A stretch of 16,253 nucleotides of DNA. Origin: an uncultured Oscillospiraceae bacterium. GTDB taxonomy: Bacteria; Bacillota; Clostridia; Oscillospirales; Ruminococcaceae. The position numbers and the translations under genes are program-made. The notes under the pieces are model-generated. The model did not search any database and was not told where the DNA came from. It saw nothing but the letters and a program-made list of their open reading frames with translations. Below are positions 6,335 through 14,340 of the stretch, piece after piece (the stretch's first letter is position 1; each line of letters starts with the position of its first letter). The stretch is taken from assembly GCA_910589145.1 (NCBI GenBank), contig CAJUSD010000054.1:1-16253 (forward strand), given 5' to 3'.

Positions 6335-6757
6335 TTAATGTTTACGATTCTTCTTTGTATTGACCCCTGCCACACCGCCGACAACAGCTGCAAGAAGAAT
6401 GGTTATCAGCCTTAAGGCAACTTGAAAGCCAAGACAAAAGCTTCCAGCAATAAAACTAGACAACAAAATTAAAATAAAAATCATCCCGCCTGCGGCAGCC
6501 CCTGCCAGTAAGCCCTTTTCCCCTAAAAGTTTAGAAGAAAGATAGCCTGCAAGCAGACTCCCTACCGCCGTAGCTGTAACCGCCATAGGTCCAACAGCAA
6601 CATGCGGAATATCTCTTGCTGTCATCACAAGGGATAGCAAAAGAAAAATAAAAATTGTCAACAGAATTCCCATTCCCGCTCCAATTCCAGTCAGTTTTAA
6701 AAACCGAACCGGAGTCAAGGGGATCGCTTTTGATGGTTTTGCAGTCAATCCTATCAC
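6335..6757 (-). CDS. TIGR04086 family integral membrane protein
   Basis: A 140-residue membrane protein of the small family TIGR04086, found mainly in Clostridia and Bacilli and often located near yajC and tgt, as here. Four hydrophobic segments are visible at about 22-46, 55-75, 83-105 and 112-132. They are rich in Gly and Ala (AVGSLLAGYLSSKLLGEKGLLAGAAAGG), and the C-terminus is basic (NTKKNRKH). The best start is GTG at 6757, but it lacks a clear RBS and a TTG at 6748 with AGGA is also possible. It lies 153 bases upstream of sigG on the same strand. No terminator separates them, so read-through into sigG is expected. Function unknown. Confidence 0.82.
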   Translation of the reverse strand: MIGLTAKPSKAIPLTPVRFLKLTGIGAGMGILLTIFIFLLLSLVMTARDIPHVAVGPMAVTATAVGSLLAGYLSSKLLGEKGLLAGAAAGGMIFILILLSSFIAGSFCLGFQVALRLITILLAAVVGGVAGVNTKKNRKH

Positions 6758-6934
6758 CCCAAATAAACATATATATAGAAAACGACATTAATCATATAGG
6801 TTTATGCCAATTTTCAGACGATTTTAAATGCCGTTTGCTATAAAAATAGAATATGTACATTACAGCTGGCAAATGCGTTTGTCCACTGTTTGGTATTATT
6901 TATATGCAGCTTAAACCATCAAAAGAACGAAAAA

Positions 6935-6971
6935 GAAGCGGGAGGCATGGCCAGCGCCAAACTCCCGCTTC
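6935..6971 (-). terminator. Rho-independent terminator of yajC
   Basis: A 10-bp GC-rich stem (GAAGCGGGAG at 6935-6944 with CTCCCGCTTC at 6962-6971) is followed on the minus strand by TTTTTCG. It lies 8 bases beyond the yajC stop and closes the yajC unit, leaving the TIGR04086 gene to be transcribed separately. Confidence 0.88.
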
Positions 6972-6978
6972 CTGAAAA

Positions 6979-7332
6979 TTATGCGTCATGAACTGTATTG
7001 TTTTGCTGGATCGCCCACCGCGCAATACGGATTTTGCTTCGGTCGCTTCCTGTTTCAATTACAATGGTATCTTCACGGATGCTTACAACCCGTCCAATAA
7101 TACCGCCGCTGGTGACAATTTCGTCCCCCACTTCGATAGAGGAACGCATCTTTTCCACTTCTTTTTCCCGCTTTTTCTGTGGGCGGATCATAAAGAAATA
7201 GAACACCACAAACAGCAGCAGCAACGGAAGCATTTGGATCAGCATTACAAGGAATGTACCGCCCCCATCAAGGGCTTCTTCCGCACCAGGCGCAGTAGCG
7301 GCGTCTAGGAGAACCGGCATAATGGATAACAT
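6979..7332 (-). CDS. yajC: Preprotein translocase subunit YajC
   Basis: YajC is a small accessory subunit of the SecDF-YajC complex in the cytoplasmic membrane. The 117-residue product has a short N-terminal extension, one membrane helix (about 26-48, VMLIQMLPLLLLFVVFYFFM) and the family signature MIRPQKKREKE right after it. A soluble beta-rich domain follows (SSIEVGDEIVTSGGIIGRVV, TIVIETGSDRSKIRIARWAI). The ATG at 7332 has GGAGG upstream. It has its own consensus promoter (7368-7396) and a strong terminator (6935-6971). The tgt-yajC order is typical of many bacteria. Confidence 0.95.
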   Translation of the reverse strand: MLSIMPVLLDAATAPGAEEALDGGGTFLVMLIQMLPLLLLFVVFYFFMIRPQKKREKEVEKMRSSIEVGDEIVTSGGIIGRVVSIREDTIVIETGSDRSKIRIARWAIQQNNTVHDA

Positions 7333-7367
7333 TTAAGGTGACACCTCCAAAAAAAATTACAAATCTT

Positions 7368-7396
7368 ATTATAACTTGTTTTATATCCAGTTGCAA
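7368..7396 (-). promoter_or_regulatory. Vegetative promoter of yajC
   Basis: On the minus strand TTGCAA (7396-7391) and a perfect TATAAT (7373-7368) are 17 bases apart, with the start expected near 7361, about 29 bases before the yajC ATG. yajC can therefore be transcribed independently of tgt. Confidence 0.8.
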
Positions 7397-7466
7397 CCGA
7401 AAAGCAAGAATTTTCCTTAAAATATAATACATTTCAGGAAATTTACATTATATCCGTGATAATTTT

Positions 7467-8597
7467 CTAAATCCTTGTCCCCACCCGCTCACAATTTTCG
7501 GTGCGGAACGTCTCAAAGGAATGATTGTCCAAGGCTTCCCGGATACGCTCCATCAGGGTGTTGTAGAACCACAGATTGTGGGCCACAAGCAGTCTTCCGG
7601 CTAAAATTTCACCAGCTTTCAGCAAATGACGGATATATGCTCTGGAATAATTTTGACAGACTGGACACCCACATTCTTCATCCAAAGGGAGCATGTCCCG
7701 CTCATATTTTGCATTGTTCAGGTTGCGGATTCCCTGCCAGGTAAAGGCGTGCCCATGTCTGGCGTTGCGGGATGGCATCACGCAGTCGAATAAATCAATT
7801 CCCCGCGCAACCCCTTCAATAATATTGGAAGGGGTGCCCACCCCCATAAGGTAGCGTGGTTTATTGACGGGCATATACGGCTCTACTGCATCTAAAATGT
7901 GATACATAACCTCGGTAGGCTCCCCTACCGCCAAACCACCTACCGCATAGCCGTCTAAATCCATTTCTGCGATCTGCTGCATATGCTGGATACGCAGGTC
8001 GTCATAGGTCGCCCCCTGGTTGATTCCGAACAAAAGCTGATGGGGGTTGATAGTCCCCAGTTGGGCGTTGAGACGGTTCATCTCCGCCTTACAGCGTGCC
8101 AGCCAGCGTGCAGTCCGGGCAATGGATTTAGCGGTATAATCGTATGGAGCGGGATTTTCAATACACTCATCAAAGGCCATGGCGATGGTGGAACCCAGGT
8201 GGGACTGTATCTGCATACTTTCCTCCGGCCCCATGAAAATCTTTTTCCCATCCACATGGGAAGAAAAATGAACCCCTTCCTCGGTGATTTTCCGCAGGGA
8301 GGCCAAGGAAAAGACCTGAAAGCCACCGCTGTCGGTAAGGATGGGGCGCTTCCAGGTGGTGAATTTGTGTAAGCCGCCCAGATCCGCAATGAGGCCGTCG
8401 CCGGGGCGGATGTGCAGGTGGTAGGTGTTGCAGAGCATCACCTGACATTTCAGGGTTTCCAGGTCCCTGGCGGAGATGCCCCCCTTGATGGCGGCGGAGG
8501 TTGCGACGTTCATAAAGGCCGGGGTTTGGACCGTCCCATGGACTGTCTCGAAAACGCCCCGGCGGGCGTGTCCTTCCTTGAAAAGCAGTTGGTACAT
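7467..8597 (-). CDS. tgt: Queuine/preQ1 tRNA-guanine transglycosylase
   Basis: Tgt exchanges the wobble guanine (G34) of tRNAs for Asp, Asn, His and Tyr with preQ1, on the way to queuosine. The protein is full length (376 residues). Visible hallmarks are the substrate-pocket motif TDSGGFQVFSL with Asp89, GINQGATYDDLR, GGLAVGEP, RYLMGVGTP, the nucleophile region LFDCVMPSRNARHG with Asp271, and the zinc site Cys309-x-Cys311-x2-Cys314 with His340. The ATG at 8597 follows AAGGAGA. The upstream neighbour on the same strand is a frameshifted flavin reductase gene 36 bases away; yajC follows. Its base composition is more GC-rich than the neighbouring AT-rich genes. Confidence 0.97.
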   Translation of the reverse strand: MYQLLFKEGHARRGVFETVHGTVQTPAFMNVATSAAIKGGISARDLETLKCQVMLCNTYHLHIRPGDGLIADLGGLHKFTTWKRPILTDSGGFQVFSLASLRKITEEGVHFSSHVDGKKIFMGPEESMQIQSHLGSTIAMAFDECIENPAPYDYTAKSIARTARWLARCKAEMNRLNAQLGTINPHQLLFGINQGATYDDLRIQHMQQIAEMDLDGYAVGGLAVGEPTEVMYHILDAVEPYMPVNKPRYLMGVGTPSNIIEGVARGIDLFDCVMPSRNARHGHAFTWQGIRNLNNAKYERDMLPLDEECGCPVCQNYSRAYIRHLLKAGEILAGRLLVAHNLWFYNTLMERIREALDNHSFETFRTENCERVGTRI

Positions 8598-8632
8598 AAT
8601 TTTCTCCTTGTTTTTTCGTATTCGGGATTTAC

Positions 8633-9206
8633 TTACTTCGTAAAATCTCCTATCCTGCCAAGCAGTTTCCCAATGCTATGATACATACCCGAATAAATGA
8701 CAGGATCAAGCTTTGTGAGGTCGATATCAAAGGTATCGCTACATTCAATCCGCTCGTCTATCTGGACGTTTAAAGCCCGGCAGAAAAAAGTAAGTAGTAG
8801 ACTCCCCTGTTTCAACAGATCGAACCACTTCACATTCATATACCCACCGGCTTGCATCCAAGACGGGAACATCTATTGCTTCGCCTTTGCCGACTTTGTA
8901 TGGAATTGCGTCCTTTCTTCCGTCCTTTGCATGACGTGTGCCAAAATAGTCCATCAGTTCAAGCATATCCGTACTGACAAGATTAACGCTTAATATTCCT
9001 GTCCTAAGTACGTTCTGTTTTGTCTTTTTCGTGCCGAACATACTGATAACCAGCAGATAATCGTCGTCCTTCTCGTTTGTAATGCTGACCCAGGTAATAG
9101 GGGCAAAGTTGTGCGTCCCATCTTCGTTATTTGTACCGATGATGAAAGCCGGCTGAACGCACATTGAAAAATGAGTTCCTGCTGATTTTCTCTTTACAGA
9201 CTTCAT
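8633..9206 (-). pseudogene. Flavin reductase family gene, frameshifted
   Basis: Flavin reductases of this group (DIM6/NTAB) bind FMN and usually have about 190 residues. The ATG at 9206 follows GAGAGG and the frame encodes a normal N-terminal part (THFSMCVQPAFIIGTNNEDG, APITWVSITNEKDDDYLLV, VNLVSTDMLELMDYFGTRHA). After TTYFF it shifts and stops early. The lost C-terminus (RALNVQIDERIECSDTFDIDLTKLDPVIYSG...GDFTK) continues in the next frame to the TAA at 8633. Removing one T from the T6 run (A6 on plus, 8784-8789) restores an intact 190-residue protein. Either a recent mutation, a phase-variable tract or a sequencing error explains this. It starts 22 bases after the nucleotide pyrophosphatase gene. 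Confidence 0.85.
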
Positions 9207-9228
9207 ATTTTTCCTCTCTTTTCTGCGC

Positions 9229-9867
9229 TTAATAGATTCCCAAAGCTCCCGTCAAAAACTGAACCAGCCGTTTCCGGTATTCCCCCAGCATGATGTTTTC
9301 CTCGGAGGTATCATATTTGTTGTCCCCCTTGTCCACAAAATAGGTCAGGGTGTTTCGGTTCAGCGAAAGGGAATCCAGGGGCCAGCCGATATGCCTTTTT
9401 TCTGAAGGTTTATCAACCATATAAAAGGCGCTCCCCTTTGTGGTCTCGCTATTTTCCATAAAAGTGAAAACGCGCCCGCGGTTGTACACCGCGATTCCGT
9501 CCAGGTAATAGGATAGTACCTTCCCGCCCAGGGAGTGGATCAGCTGGGAATAATATGTAATCATTTCCTCATCATCCATCCGTTTGCCGCCCTGGGGTGT
9601 CCTGATATTCAACCCAGGCTGCCTGCTGTCCTCCAAGGGCATAGAATCAAAATACAGTCCCGAATCGTTGCAGATGACTTTATCAAAGAACTGGCCGTAG
9701 AACCTCGCCTTGATGGCGGCGTTTACTTCGGGATTGCCGCCGGGTTCGCCGGGTTCACGGTCGATTCCCAGATCCTTGAGGGTGAGGAATTCTATCTCAT
9801 GACCCGTTAAGAGTTCTTCAAAGCGTTTTACCTTTGAGGGGTTGGTGGTGCCGATTAGGACTTTCAT
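9229..9867 (-). CDS. HAM1/RdgB-like non-canonical purine NTP pyrophosphatase, divergent
   Basis: The 212-residue protein keeps the layout of inosine/xanthosine triphosphate pyrophosphatases, which cleanse the nucleotide pool: nucleotide-binding GTTNPSKVKRFEELL at the N-terminus, then EPGGNPEVNAAIKARFYGQ (family: E-N-A-x-x-K-A), then CNDSGLYFDSMP with the metal-binding DSG and RQPGLNIRT. Divergence is clear: the usual DDSGL begins NDSGL, and the C-terminal half (FTFMENSETTKGSAF, GWPLDSLSLNRN) matches the canonical sequence only loosely. Specificity could therefore differ. The ATG at 9867 follows AAGGAG. It is the first gene of the minus-strand run leading through the broken reductase to tgt. 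Confidence 0.82.
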   Translation of the reverse strand: MKVLIGTTNPSKVKRFEELLTGHEIEFLTLKDLGIDREPGEPGGNPEVNAAIKARFYGQFFDKVICNDSGLYFDSMPLEDSRQPGLNIRTPQGGKRMDDEEMITYYSQLIHSLGGKVLSYYLDGIAVYNRGRVFTFMENSETTKGSAFYMVDKPSEKRHIGWPLDSLSLNRNTLTYFVDKGDNKYDTSEENIMLGEYRKRLVQFLTGALGIY

Positions 9868-10000
9868 GGGTTGTATGCTCCTTTTTCTTTCAATGATAGA
9901 GACGCTGGTTCAGTCTTAATCAACGTCGTGAAGTTTCAAGTATTTTCAGCTTTCTGCTGCATTTAATGTTGATTTTGCAAACTCCTCAATAAACTGGAAT

Positions 10001-10411
10001 TTATCTATTTCTTTTGAATTCATCCATATTCTTTTTACAAGCATATGCTTCCATTAGTTTTTCATCTTCCCAAGTCCATTGCTTTTCAACTTCTATCTTT
10101 TGAATAGTTTCTTCTTGTGTTGGCTCTGCTGGAAAAATACTACACGGATATTGCTCACAGTATCCACAATGTATAATCCCTTTTTCTATTACACATTTTC
10201 GGGTTTCACACAACGGACTAAATAAAACTGCCTCTTCTTTTTCACAACAACAACCATCACATATAGTTATGTTTGGGTCAGGTTCAAAGCCTTTGAATAT
10301 TTTTTTCCATACATCACAAATTTCAGTACGTCTATCTTCTTTTCCGACATTAGGACGATATATCAAACATAAATCACATCGCATACCACATTTAGAAAAT
10401 ATCTTCTCCAT
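10001..10411 (-). CDS. DUF3795 Cys-rich protein
   Basis: The ATG at 10411 follows GAGGAGG at ideal spacing; the frame extends upstream without support. The 136-residue product opens with MEKIFSKCGMRCDLCLIY, the typical DUF3795 N-terminus. It contains about 14 Cys in pairs or clusters: CGMRCDLC, ICDGCCCE, CETRKC and HCGYCEQYPC. These can hold zinc or iron-sulfur clusters. The C-terminal 35 residues are charged and helical (WTWEDEKLMEAYACKKNMDEFK). The family is widespread in anaerobes and has no established function. It lies alone between the nucleotide pyrophosphatase and the lipoprotein; no strong promoter was seen in the 247 bases upstream. Confidence 0.85.
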   Translation of the reverse strand: MEKIFSKCGMRCDLCLIYRPNVGKEDRRTEICDVWKKIFKGFEPDPNITICDGCCCEKEEAVLFSPLCETRKCVIEKGIIHCGYCEQYPCSIFPAEPTQEETIQKIEVEKQWTWEDEKLMEAYACKKNMDEFKRNR

Positions 10412-10658
10412 TGTATACCTCCTCAAATCCCGATTTGTCGAGCTGTGCGCAAAAAAGCATAGCGCTACAAAGCAAACAAATCTTGTGCATTTTTTGTGCC
10501 AATTACCGTTTGAACCCCCAAAGCCGCTGCAGCGCAAGATTCGGGAGGTTAATATCTTTTATACAAACCCATTTTATCAGATTTGGCGAGATGATACAAT
10601 CTATTTCCCAGTATTTTCAAAATTCTCCCGATGGTGTATAATAAATATGAGGCCTGTC

Positions 10659-11516
10659 TTATGGCCGATAGATAGCTTTTACTTTTTGTATACTTCCCTC
10701 TGCGCCGCACTGCTGGACATAAGGGAGGATGTCTGCATACGCTTTTTTCTCTGATCCCCCGTCGGATTCAAAATAAACCCATTGAGATAAAAAACTGTGT
10801 GCATAGTTACAATGTATATTTGATGTATATATCTGAACAACCGGATCGGTGATCCAATTATCTGTTTGAACCGCACAGTCCTTCCGATAAGTAAAATACT
10901 GCTGTCCATCCTTCACATATATGATGTGGATTGACAGCTCCTCCGGTGAAATATCCACTGATTTGTCTATTCCCGCTAGCTTGTTATAGTCATCCTCCGC
11001 AACTATTTTTTCAAAGAAGAAGTTCGCGTGGTAGGATTCCAGAATTTCCTCCTCCATATCCCGGTATTTTTCTGGGACAAGGACATTCAATGTAGTATCA
11101 TCGTATAGGATTTGTTCAATCAAATTGCTTCCATCCACTGTTTCAATGGGATTATAAAGGAAATAGTTTCGGCTGACCCGTATGCTGTGCCCATTAGGGG
11201 CGATTTCCATAGGATAGCTTTCTTTATTTTGTGTGTAAAGGGGTGTCCCATTGTCGTCAATGGACTGATAGTTATACGCATCCATGACAAAAGCCCCTGT
11301 GTTTTCTTCCAGCAGAGGAAAAAGCTCCGCGCTTCGCTGTGCGATTTCCAGATATTTTTCTGTACTTTCGTTTTCTCCGCTGTAATGGACCACCGTTGTA
11401 TAGACAGACCGGCAGCTTTCCCATTTCTCCTTATCTCCTACGGTTGGATGCTGACTGCATCCTGCCAAAAGTACAAAAGCTGCCAACACTGCCTCTACAC
11501 TATGTTTCTTTTGCAT
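10659..11516 (-). CDS. Predicted lipoprotein of unknown function
   Basis: A 285-residue secreted lipoprotein. A short basic N-terminus (MQKKHS) and a hydrophobic stretch (VEAVLAAFVLLAGCS) end in the lipobox LAGC, so the mature protein starts at Cys20. The extracellular part contains ENTGAFVMDAYNYQSIDDNG, VSRNYFLYNPIETVDGS, DTTLNVLVPEKYRDMEEEI and SIHIIYVKDGQQYFTYR. Its style recalls the extracellular domain of bacteriocin-associated DUF1430-type membrane proteins, but the membrane helices of those are absent; this link is weak and from memory. The ATG at 11516 follows GGGAG, and a consensus promoter lies at 11547-11575. It is transcribed divergently from the S66 peptidase. No terminator hairpin was found after it. 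Confidence 0.78.
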   Translation of the reverse strand: MQKKHSVEAVLAAFVLLAGCSQHPTVGDKEKWESCRSVYTTVVHYSGENESTEKYLEIAQRSAELFPLLEENTGAFVMDAYNYQSIDDNGTPLYTQNKESYPMEIAPNGHSIRVSRNYFLYNPIETVDGSNLIEQILYDDTTLNVLVPEKYRDMEEEILESYHANFFFEKIVAEDDYNKLAGIDKSVDISPEELSIHIIYVKDGQQYFTYRKDCAVQTDNWITDPVVQIYTSNIHCNYAHSFLSQWVYFESDGGSEKKAYADILPYVQQCGAEGSIQKVKAIYRP

Positions 11517-11546
11517 TTTTACACTCCCATTTGCTGTTTTTATGGT

Positions 11547-11575
11547 ATTATACAGCTTTTTCGTCTTTGGTGCAA
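11547..11575 (-). promoter_or_regulatory. Vegetative promoter of the lipoprotein gene
   Basis: On the minus strand TTGCAC (11575-11570) and a perfect TATAAT (11552-11547) are 17 bases apart. The start near 11540 leaves a 24-base leader. The divergent gap to the S66 gene is only 84 bases, so the plus-strand promoter must overlap it or lie inside the lipoprotein gene; none was recognised. Confidence 0.75.
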
Positions 11576-11600
11576 GACAATAAAAATCAGGAGGTGCTTT

Positions 11601-12620
11601 ATGTACGAATTAAAGATCCCTAAAATGTTGAAAAGGGGCGATACAATCGCCCTGATATCTATTTCCGGCGGCAGGGCCGGCGACGAGGACATGCTTTACA
11701 GATATGAAATAGGCAGGAAACGCTTGGAAGAAATATGGGGCGTTCACGTTGTGACAGCTCCCCACGCATTGGCGGGCAGTAAATTTTTATATGAACACCC
11801 GGAAGCGCGGGCCGGAGATTTGATGTGGGCATTGCAGAACCCGGAGATAAACGGAATTATCTGCATGATGGGCGGCGACGATTCCTATCGGGTATTTCCC
11901 TTTATTGATATGGAAGTTATAAAAGAGAATCCAAAAGTATTTATGGGTTTTTCAGATATTACCTCCTGGATGGCGGTTTTTGCAAAAGCGGGCGTAAGGG
12001 CTTATTATGGCCCCAATTTATTGACCCCTATCGCCCAGCCTGGGGCATTGGATTCTTATACAAAAGACGCGATAACCAAATGCCTGTTCTCCGCCGAAAT
12101 CATCGGCGAAATCCCGGCTTGTACGGAATATACAAATATTGAATGGAAGAATCTCGATAAAAGTGAAATTGTATGGACCCCCAATCCCGGTTATAAATTA
12201 GTACAAGGCAAAGGAACTGTAAAGGGGAGAATTTTCGGCGGGTGCGCGGGACCGCTGCGGCAGATTATGGGAACAGAATTTTTCCCGGACAGGGACTTTT
12301 TCCGAAATTGCATCATCATATTGGAGAACGGTTCGCCATATGGAAGCCCCCTTGCCGGATTACACAATCTTCGTGCTCTGGATGCAGCCGGGATGTTCCA
12401 GAACGCGGCGGGAATTCTGACCGACCCGTTAAACGCAGAAGAAGAAAAGATTCTCGTTAAGTTTTTAAAATACGAAGCCCACCGAGAAGATATCCCGGTG
12501 CTCTCCAATGTTGATTTTGTCCACAGAACCCCTATGACTGTTATTCCTATGGGGGCAATGGCGGAAATTGACTGTGAACATGTTTCGTTCAGGATATTGG
12601 AACCAGGGGTTACGGCATAA
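11601..12620 (+). CDS. S66 family LD-carboxypeptidase, MccF-like
   Basis: A serine peptidase of family S66, 339 residues, full length. The catalytic triad is visible: Ser118 in MGFSDITSW, Glu242 in ILENGS and His308 in DFVHRTPMTVIPMG. The CMMGGDDSYRVFPFID stretch before the nucleophile is typical of the MccF-like branch. MccF members cleave amide bonds in toxic peptide-nucleotides such as microcin C, while LdcA members trim murein tetrapeptides. The ATG at 11601 follows AGGAGG; the frame runs 163 codons further upstream but that part overlaps the lipoprotein gene and is not coding. No signal peptide, so it acts in the cytoplasm. The phosphotransferase gene starts 20 bases downstream, pointing to a two-gene unit. 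Choice between murein recycling and self-immunity is open. Confidence 0.9.
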   Translation: MYELKIPKMLKRGDTIALISISGGRAGDEDMLYRYEIGRKRLEEIWGVHVVTAPHALAGSKFLYEHPEARAGDLMWALQNPEINGIICMMGGDDSYRVFPFIDMEVIKENPKVFMGFSDITSWMAVFAKAGVRAYYGPNLLTPIAQPGALDSYTKDAITKCLFSAEIIGEIPACTEYTNIEWKNLDKSEIVWTPNPGYKLVQGKGTVKGRIFGGCAGPLRQIMGTEFFPDRDFFRNCIIILENGSPYGSPLAGLHNLRALDAAGMFQNAAGILTDPLNAEEEKILVKFLKYEAHREDIPVLSNVDFVHRTPMTVIPMGAMAEIDCEHVSFRILEPGVTA

Positions 12621-12639
12621 GAGAGGATGGAATACCAGC

Positions 12640-13566
12640 ATGGCATTAAGCAGGGTTGAACAGCTGCGAACGGTTTCAATATCAAATCTCATCCAAGATA
12701 TATTTCATAAAGAAATCCCCTATTCCGATATAAGTCATCACGAGGATCCGCGAAATTACGTTGTCATTGTTGACGGAAAGTATGTGCTGAAAGTATACGG
12801 TGATAAGGACCGCTGGAAAAGCGAAGTGGAAAACCTGGCACGAATTCACCCGGCGGGTTTCCATATCCCCCATTTGATTGATTATGGTATGGTAAACCCT
12901 TATAATGGATGGGTAATGACAAACCTATTGCCAGGGACAATTATGGAAAAGGAAAACCAATATCTGGATTCCAAGGAGAAAGAAGCTGTCTGGTACAAGC
13001 TGGGAGAATGTTTTTTCCAATTCCACAATGCTAACATAGCCAATTACAAGGATACGGTTGTGTATAGCCGGAAACCGCCGTTTCCAGATTTGACATATTG
13101 GGATTCCATCACAATACAATATACAGAACAAAAGGAACGTATCATAAAAAATGATTTTTACGGCAGCGAAAATGAATACTCAAAGGCATTCATCCAAATT
13201 GAAAATTGGCTTGCGCAACAAAAGAAAAAGGATACTATTCCCCTTGTGCTGTGCCACAATGATTTTTCCACAAGAAATATACTATATCAGCCGGCTTCTT
13301 TTGGCCTGATTGATTTTGAAATGGGCTGTTATGCGCCCAGGGAATCTGATTTTGCCCGGTTAGCAATGGAACTTCAAAAAGGCGGCTTGTTTGAAGCATT
13401 TCTGGATGGGTATTATTCAGGTCAGGCACCTGTTTTAAAGAGAAATCCTGAAACAATCAGAATGTTCATCCTGATTAAAACAGTAGAAATATGCAGTTGG
13501 GCATATTCCAGGGCAAATGATTATTATCATTTGGCATTTGATATGTTAAAATCCATAAGCAAATAA
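12640..13566 (+). CDS. APH/choline kinase-fold phosphotransferase
   Basis: A 308-residue kinase-like protein of the aminoglycoside phosphotransferase/choline kinase superfamily. The N-lobe has the ATP-site lysine in YVLKVYGDKDRW and the hinge NGWVMTNLLPG. The catalytic loop is LCHNDFSTRNILY (His-x-Asp-x4-Asn), and the metal motif is LIDFEMG. The helical C-terminus (ICSWAYSRANDYYHLAFDML) fits the family. All catalytic residues are present. The ATG at 12640 is preceded by GAGAGG 13 bases away, rather far; the frame is open to 12568 but that part overlaps the S66 gene. Substrates of the family include aminoglycosides, macrolides, choline, homoserine and sugars; which applies is unknown. Its position 20 bases after the S66 peptidase gene implies co-expression. 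Confidence 0.87.
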   Translation: MALSRVEQLRTVSISNLIQDIFHKEIPYSDISHHEDPRNYVVIVDGKYVLKVYGDKDRWKSEVENLARIHPAGFHIPHLIDYGMVNPYNGWVMTNLLPGTIMEKENQYLDSKEKEAVWYKLGECFFQFHNANIANYKDTVVYSRKPPFPDLTYWDSITIQYTEQKERIIKNDFYGSENEYSKAFIQIENWLAQQKKKDTIPLVLCHNDFSTRNILYQPASFGLIDFEMGCYAPRESDFARLAMELQKGGLFEAFLDGYYSGQAPVLKRNPETIRMFILIKTVEICSWAYSRANDYYHLAFDMLKSISK

Positions 13567-13596
13567 AACTCTAACCATCAGAAAGGAGCGTCCCTC

Positions 13597-14340
13597 ATGT
13601 CAGAAACAACAAAATCAGCCCCTACTCCAACCCCTCACAATCAAGCAGTTCTCGGAGAAATCGCCCAGACTGTCCTCATGCCCGGCGATCCTCTGCGGGC
13701 AAAATTCATCGCGGAAAACTTCCTCACCGATCCAGTTTGCTACAACACCGTCCGCGGGATGCTTGGCTATACCGGAACCTATCAGGGCCGCCGCCTTTCT
13801 GTCCAGGGAAGCGGTATGGGATGTCCTTCTATTGGAATCTACTCTTATGAGCTGTTCCATTTTTATGGAGTAGAAAATATTATCCGCATCGGCTCTGCCG
13901 GAGGGGTAGCCGATAAAGTACAGCTTCGGGATATTGTCATCGGCATGGGAAGCTGTACCGATTCCAACTATGCCCGCCAATACCAGCTCCCCGGAACCTT
14001 TGCCCCTGTTGCCAGCTATCCCCTTTTGGCAGCAGCGGTTAAGGCGGCGGATGGGAAGAAAGCCTCCTATCATGTGGGAAATCTTTTCTGTTCCGACTGC
14101 TTCTATGATGAAAGCGGCACCCTCGCCAAGTGGAAGGACATGGGGATTCTCGCGGTGGAAATGGAATCCGCCGCCCTCTACTGCAACGCCGCCCAGAGCG
14201 GGAAAAACGCCCTCTGCATTGCCACCATCTCAGACCTGCCCTTTAAAGGCGTATCCACCAGCGCAGAGGAACGGCAGAACAGCTTTACCCAGATGATGGA
14301 AATCGCCCTGGAAGCTGCCCTTTTTGTTACAACGGAATGA
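13597..14340 (+). CDS. deoD: Purine-nucleoside phosphorylase, DeoD type
   Basis: DeoD cleaves purine nucleosides with phosphate to base and (deoxy)ribose 1-phosphate in purine salvage; the trimeric-dimer (hexameric) NP-I family. The 247-residue protein has LMPGDPLRAKFIA, YTGTYQGRRLSVQGSGMGCPSIGIYSYEL, the phosphate/ribose site RIGSAGG, VEMESAALY and CIATISD with the catalytic Asp. All are at normal spacing. The ATG at 13597 follows AAGGAG. The gene lies 30 bases after the phosphotransferase and overlaps the methyltransferase gene by 4 bases. It is more GC-rich than the preceding gene, so it may belong to a different historical unit although transcription can continue across. Confidence 0.96.
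   Translation: MSETTKSAPTPTPHNQAVLGEIAQTVLMPGDPLRAKFIAENFLTDPVCYNTVRGMLGYTGTYQGRRLSVQGSGMGCPSIGIYSYELFHFYGVENIIRIGSAGGVADKVQLRDIVIGMGSCTDSNYARQYQLPGTFAPVASYPLLAAAVKAADGKKASYHVGNLFCSDCFYDESGTLAKWKDMGILAVEMESAALYCNAAQSGKNALCIATISDLPFKGVSTSAEERQNSFTQMMEIALEAALFVTTE

Noticed and set aside
7405..7445. TTTCCT/AGGAAA inverted repeat between tgt and yajC
   Set aside because: The stem is short and AT-rich around an 18-base loop, with no T-run; not enough for a terminator call.
7983..8681. Long antisense frames over tgt (about 89-129 codons on the plus strand)
   Set aside because: They are shadows of the GC-rich tgt gene, which has all catalytic and zinc residues; no RBS or family motif supports them.
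10490..10535. GGTTCAAAC stretch resembling a tRNA T-loop
   Set aside because: Its flanks cannot form a T-stem and no acceptor, D or anticodon arms are nearby.
10412..10537. 42-codon extension of the DUF3795 protein
   Set aside because: The ATG at 10411 has GAGGAGG at ideal spacing and starts at the family N-terminus; the extension looks like translated intergenic DNA.
11112..11600. 163-codon in-frame extension upstream of the S66 peptidase
   Set aside because: It runs antisense through the lipoprotein gene, has no family similarity, and the ATG at 11601 has an ideal AGGAGG.
13615..14296. Antisense 152-codon and sense 120-codon frames over deoD
   Set aside because: Both overlap the fully supported DeoD gene and have no recognisable domain.
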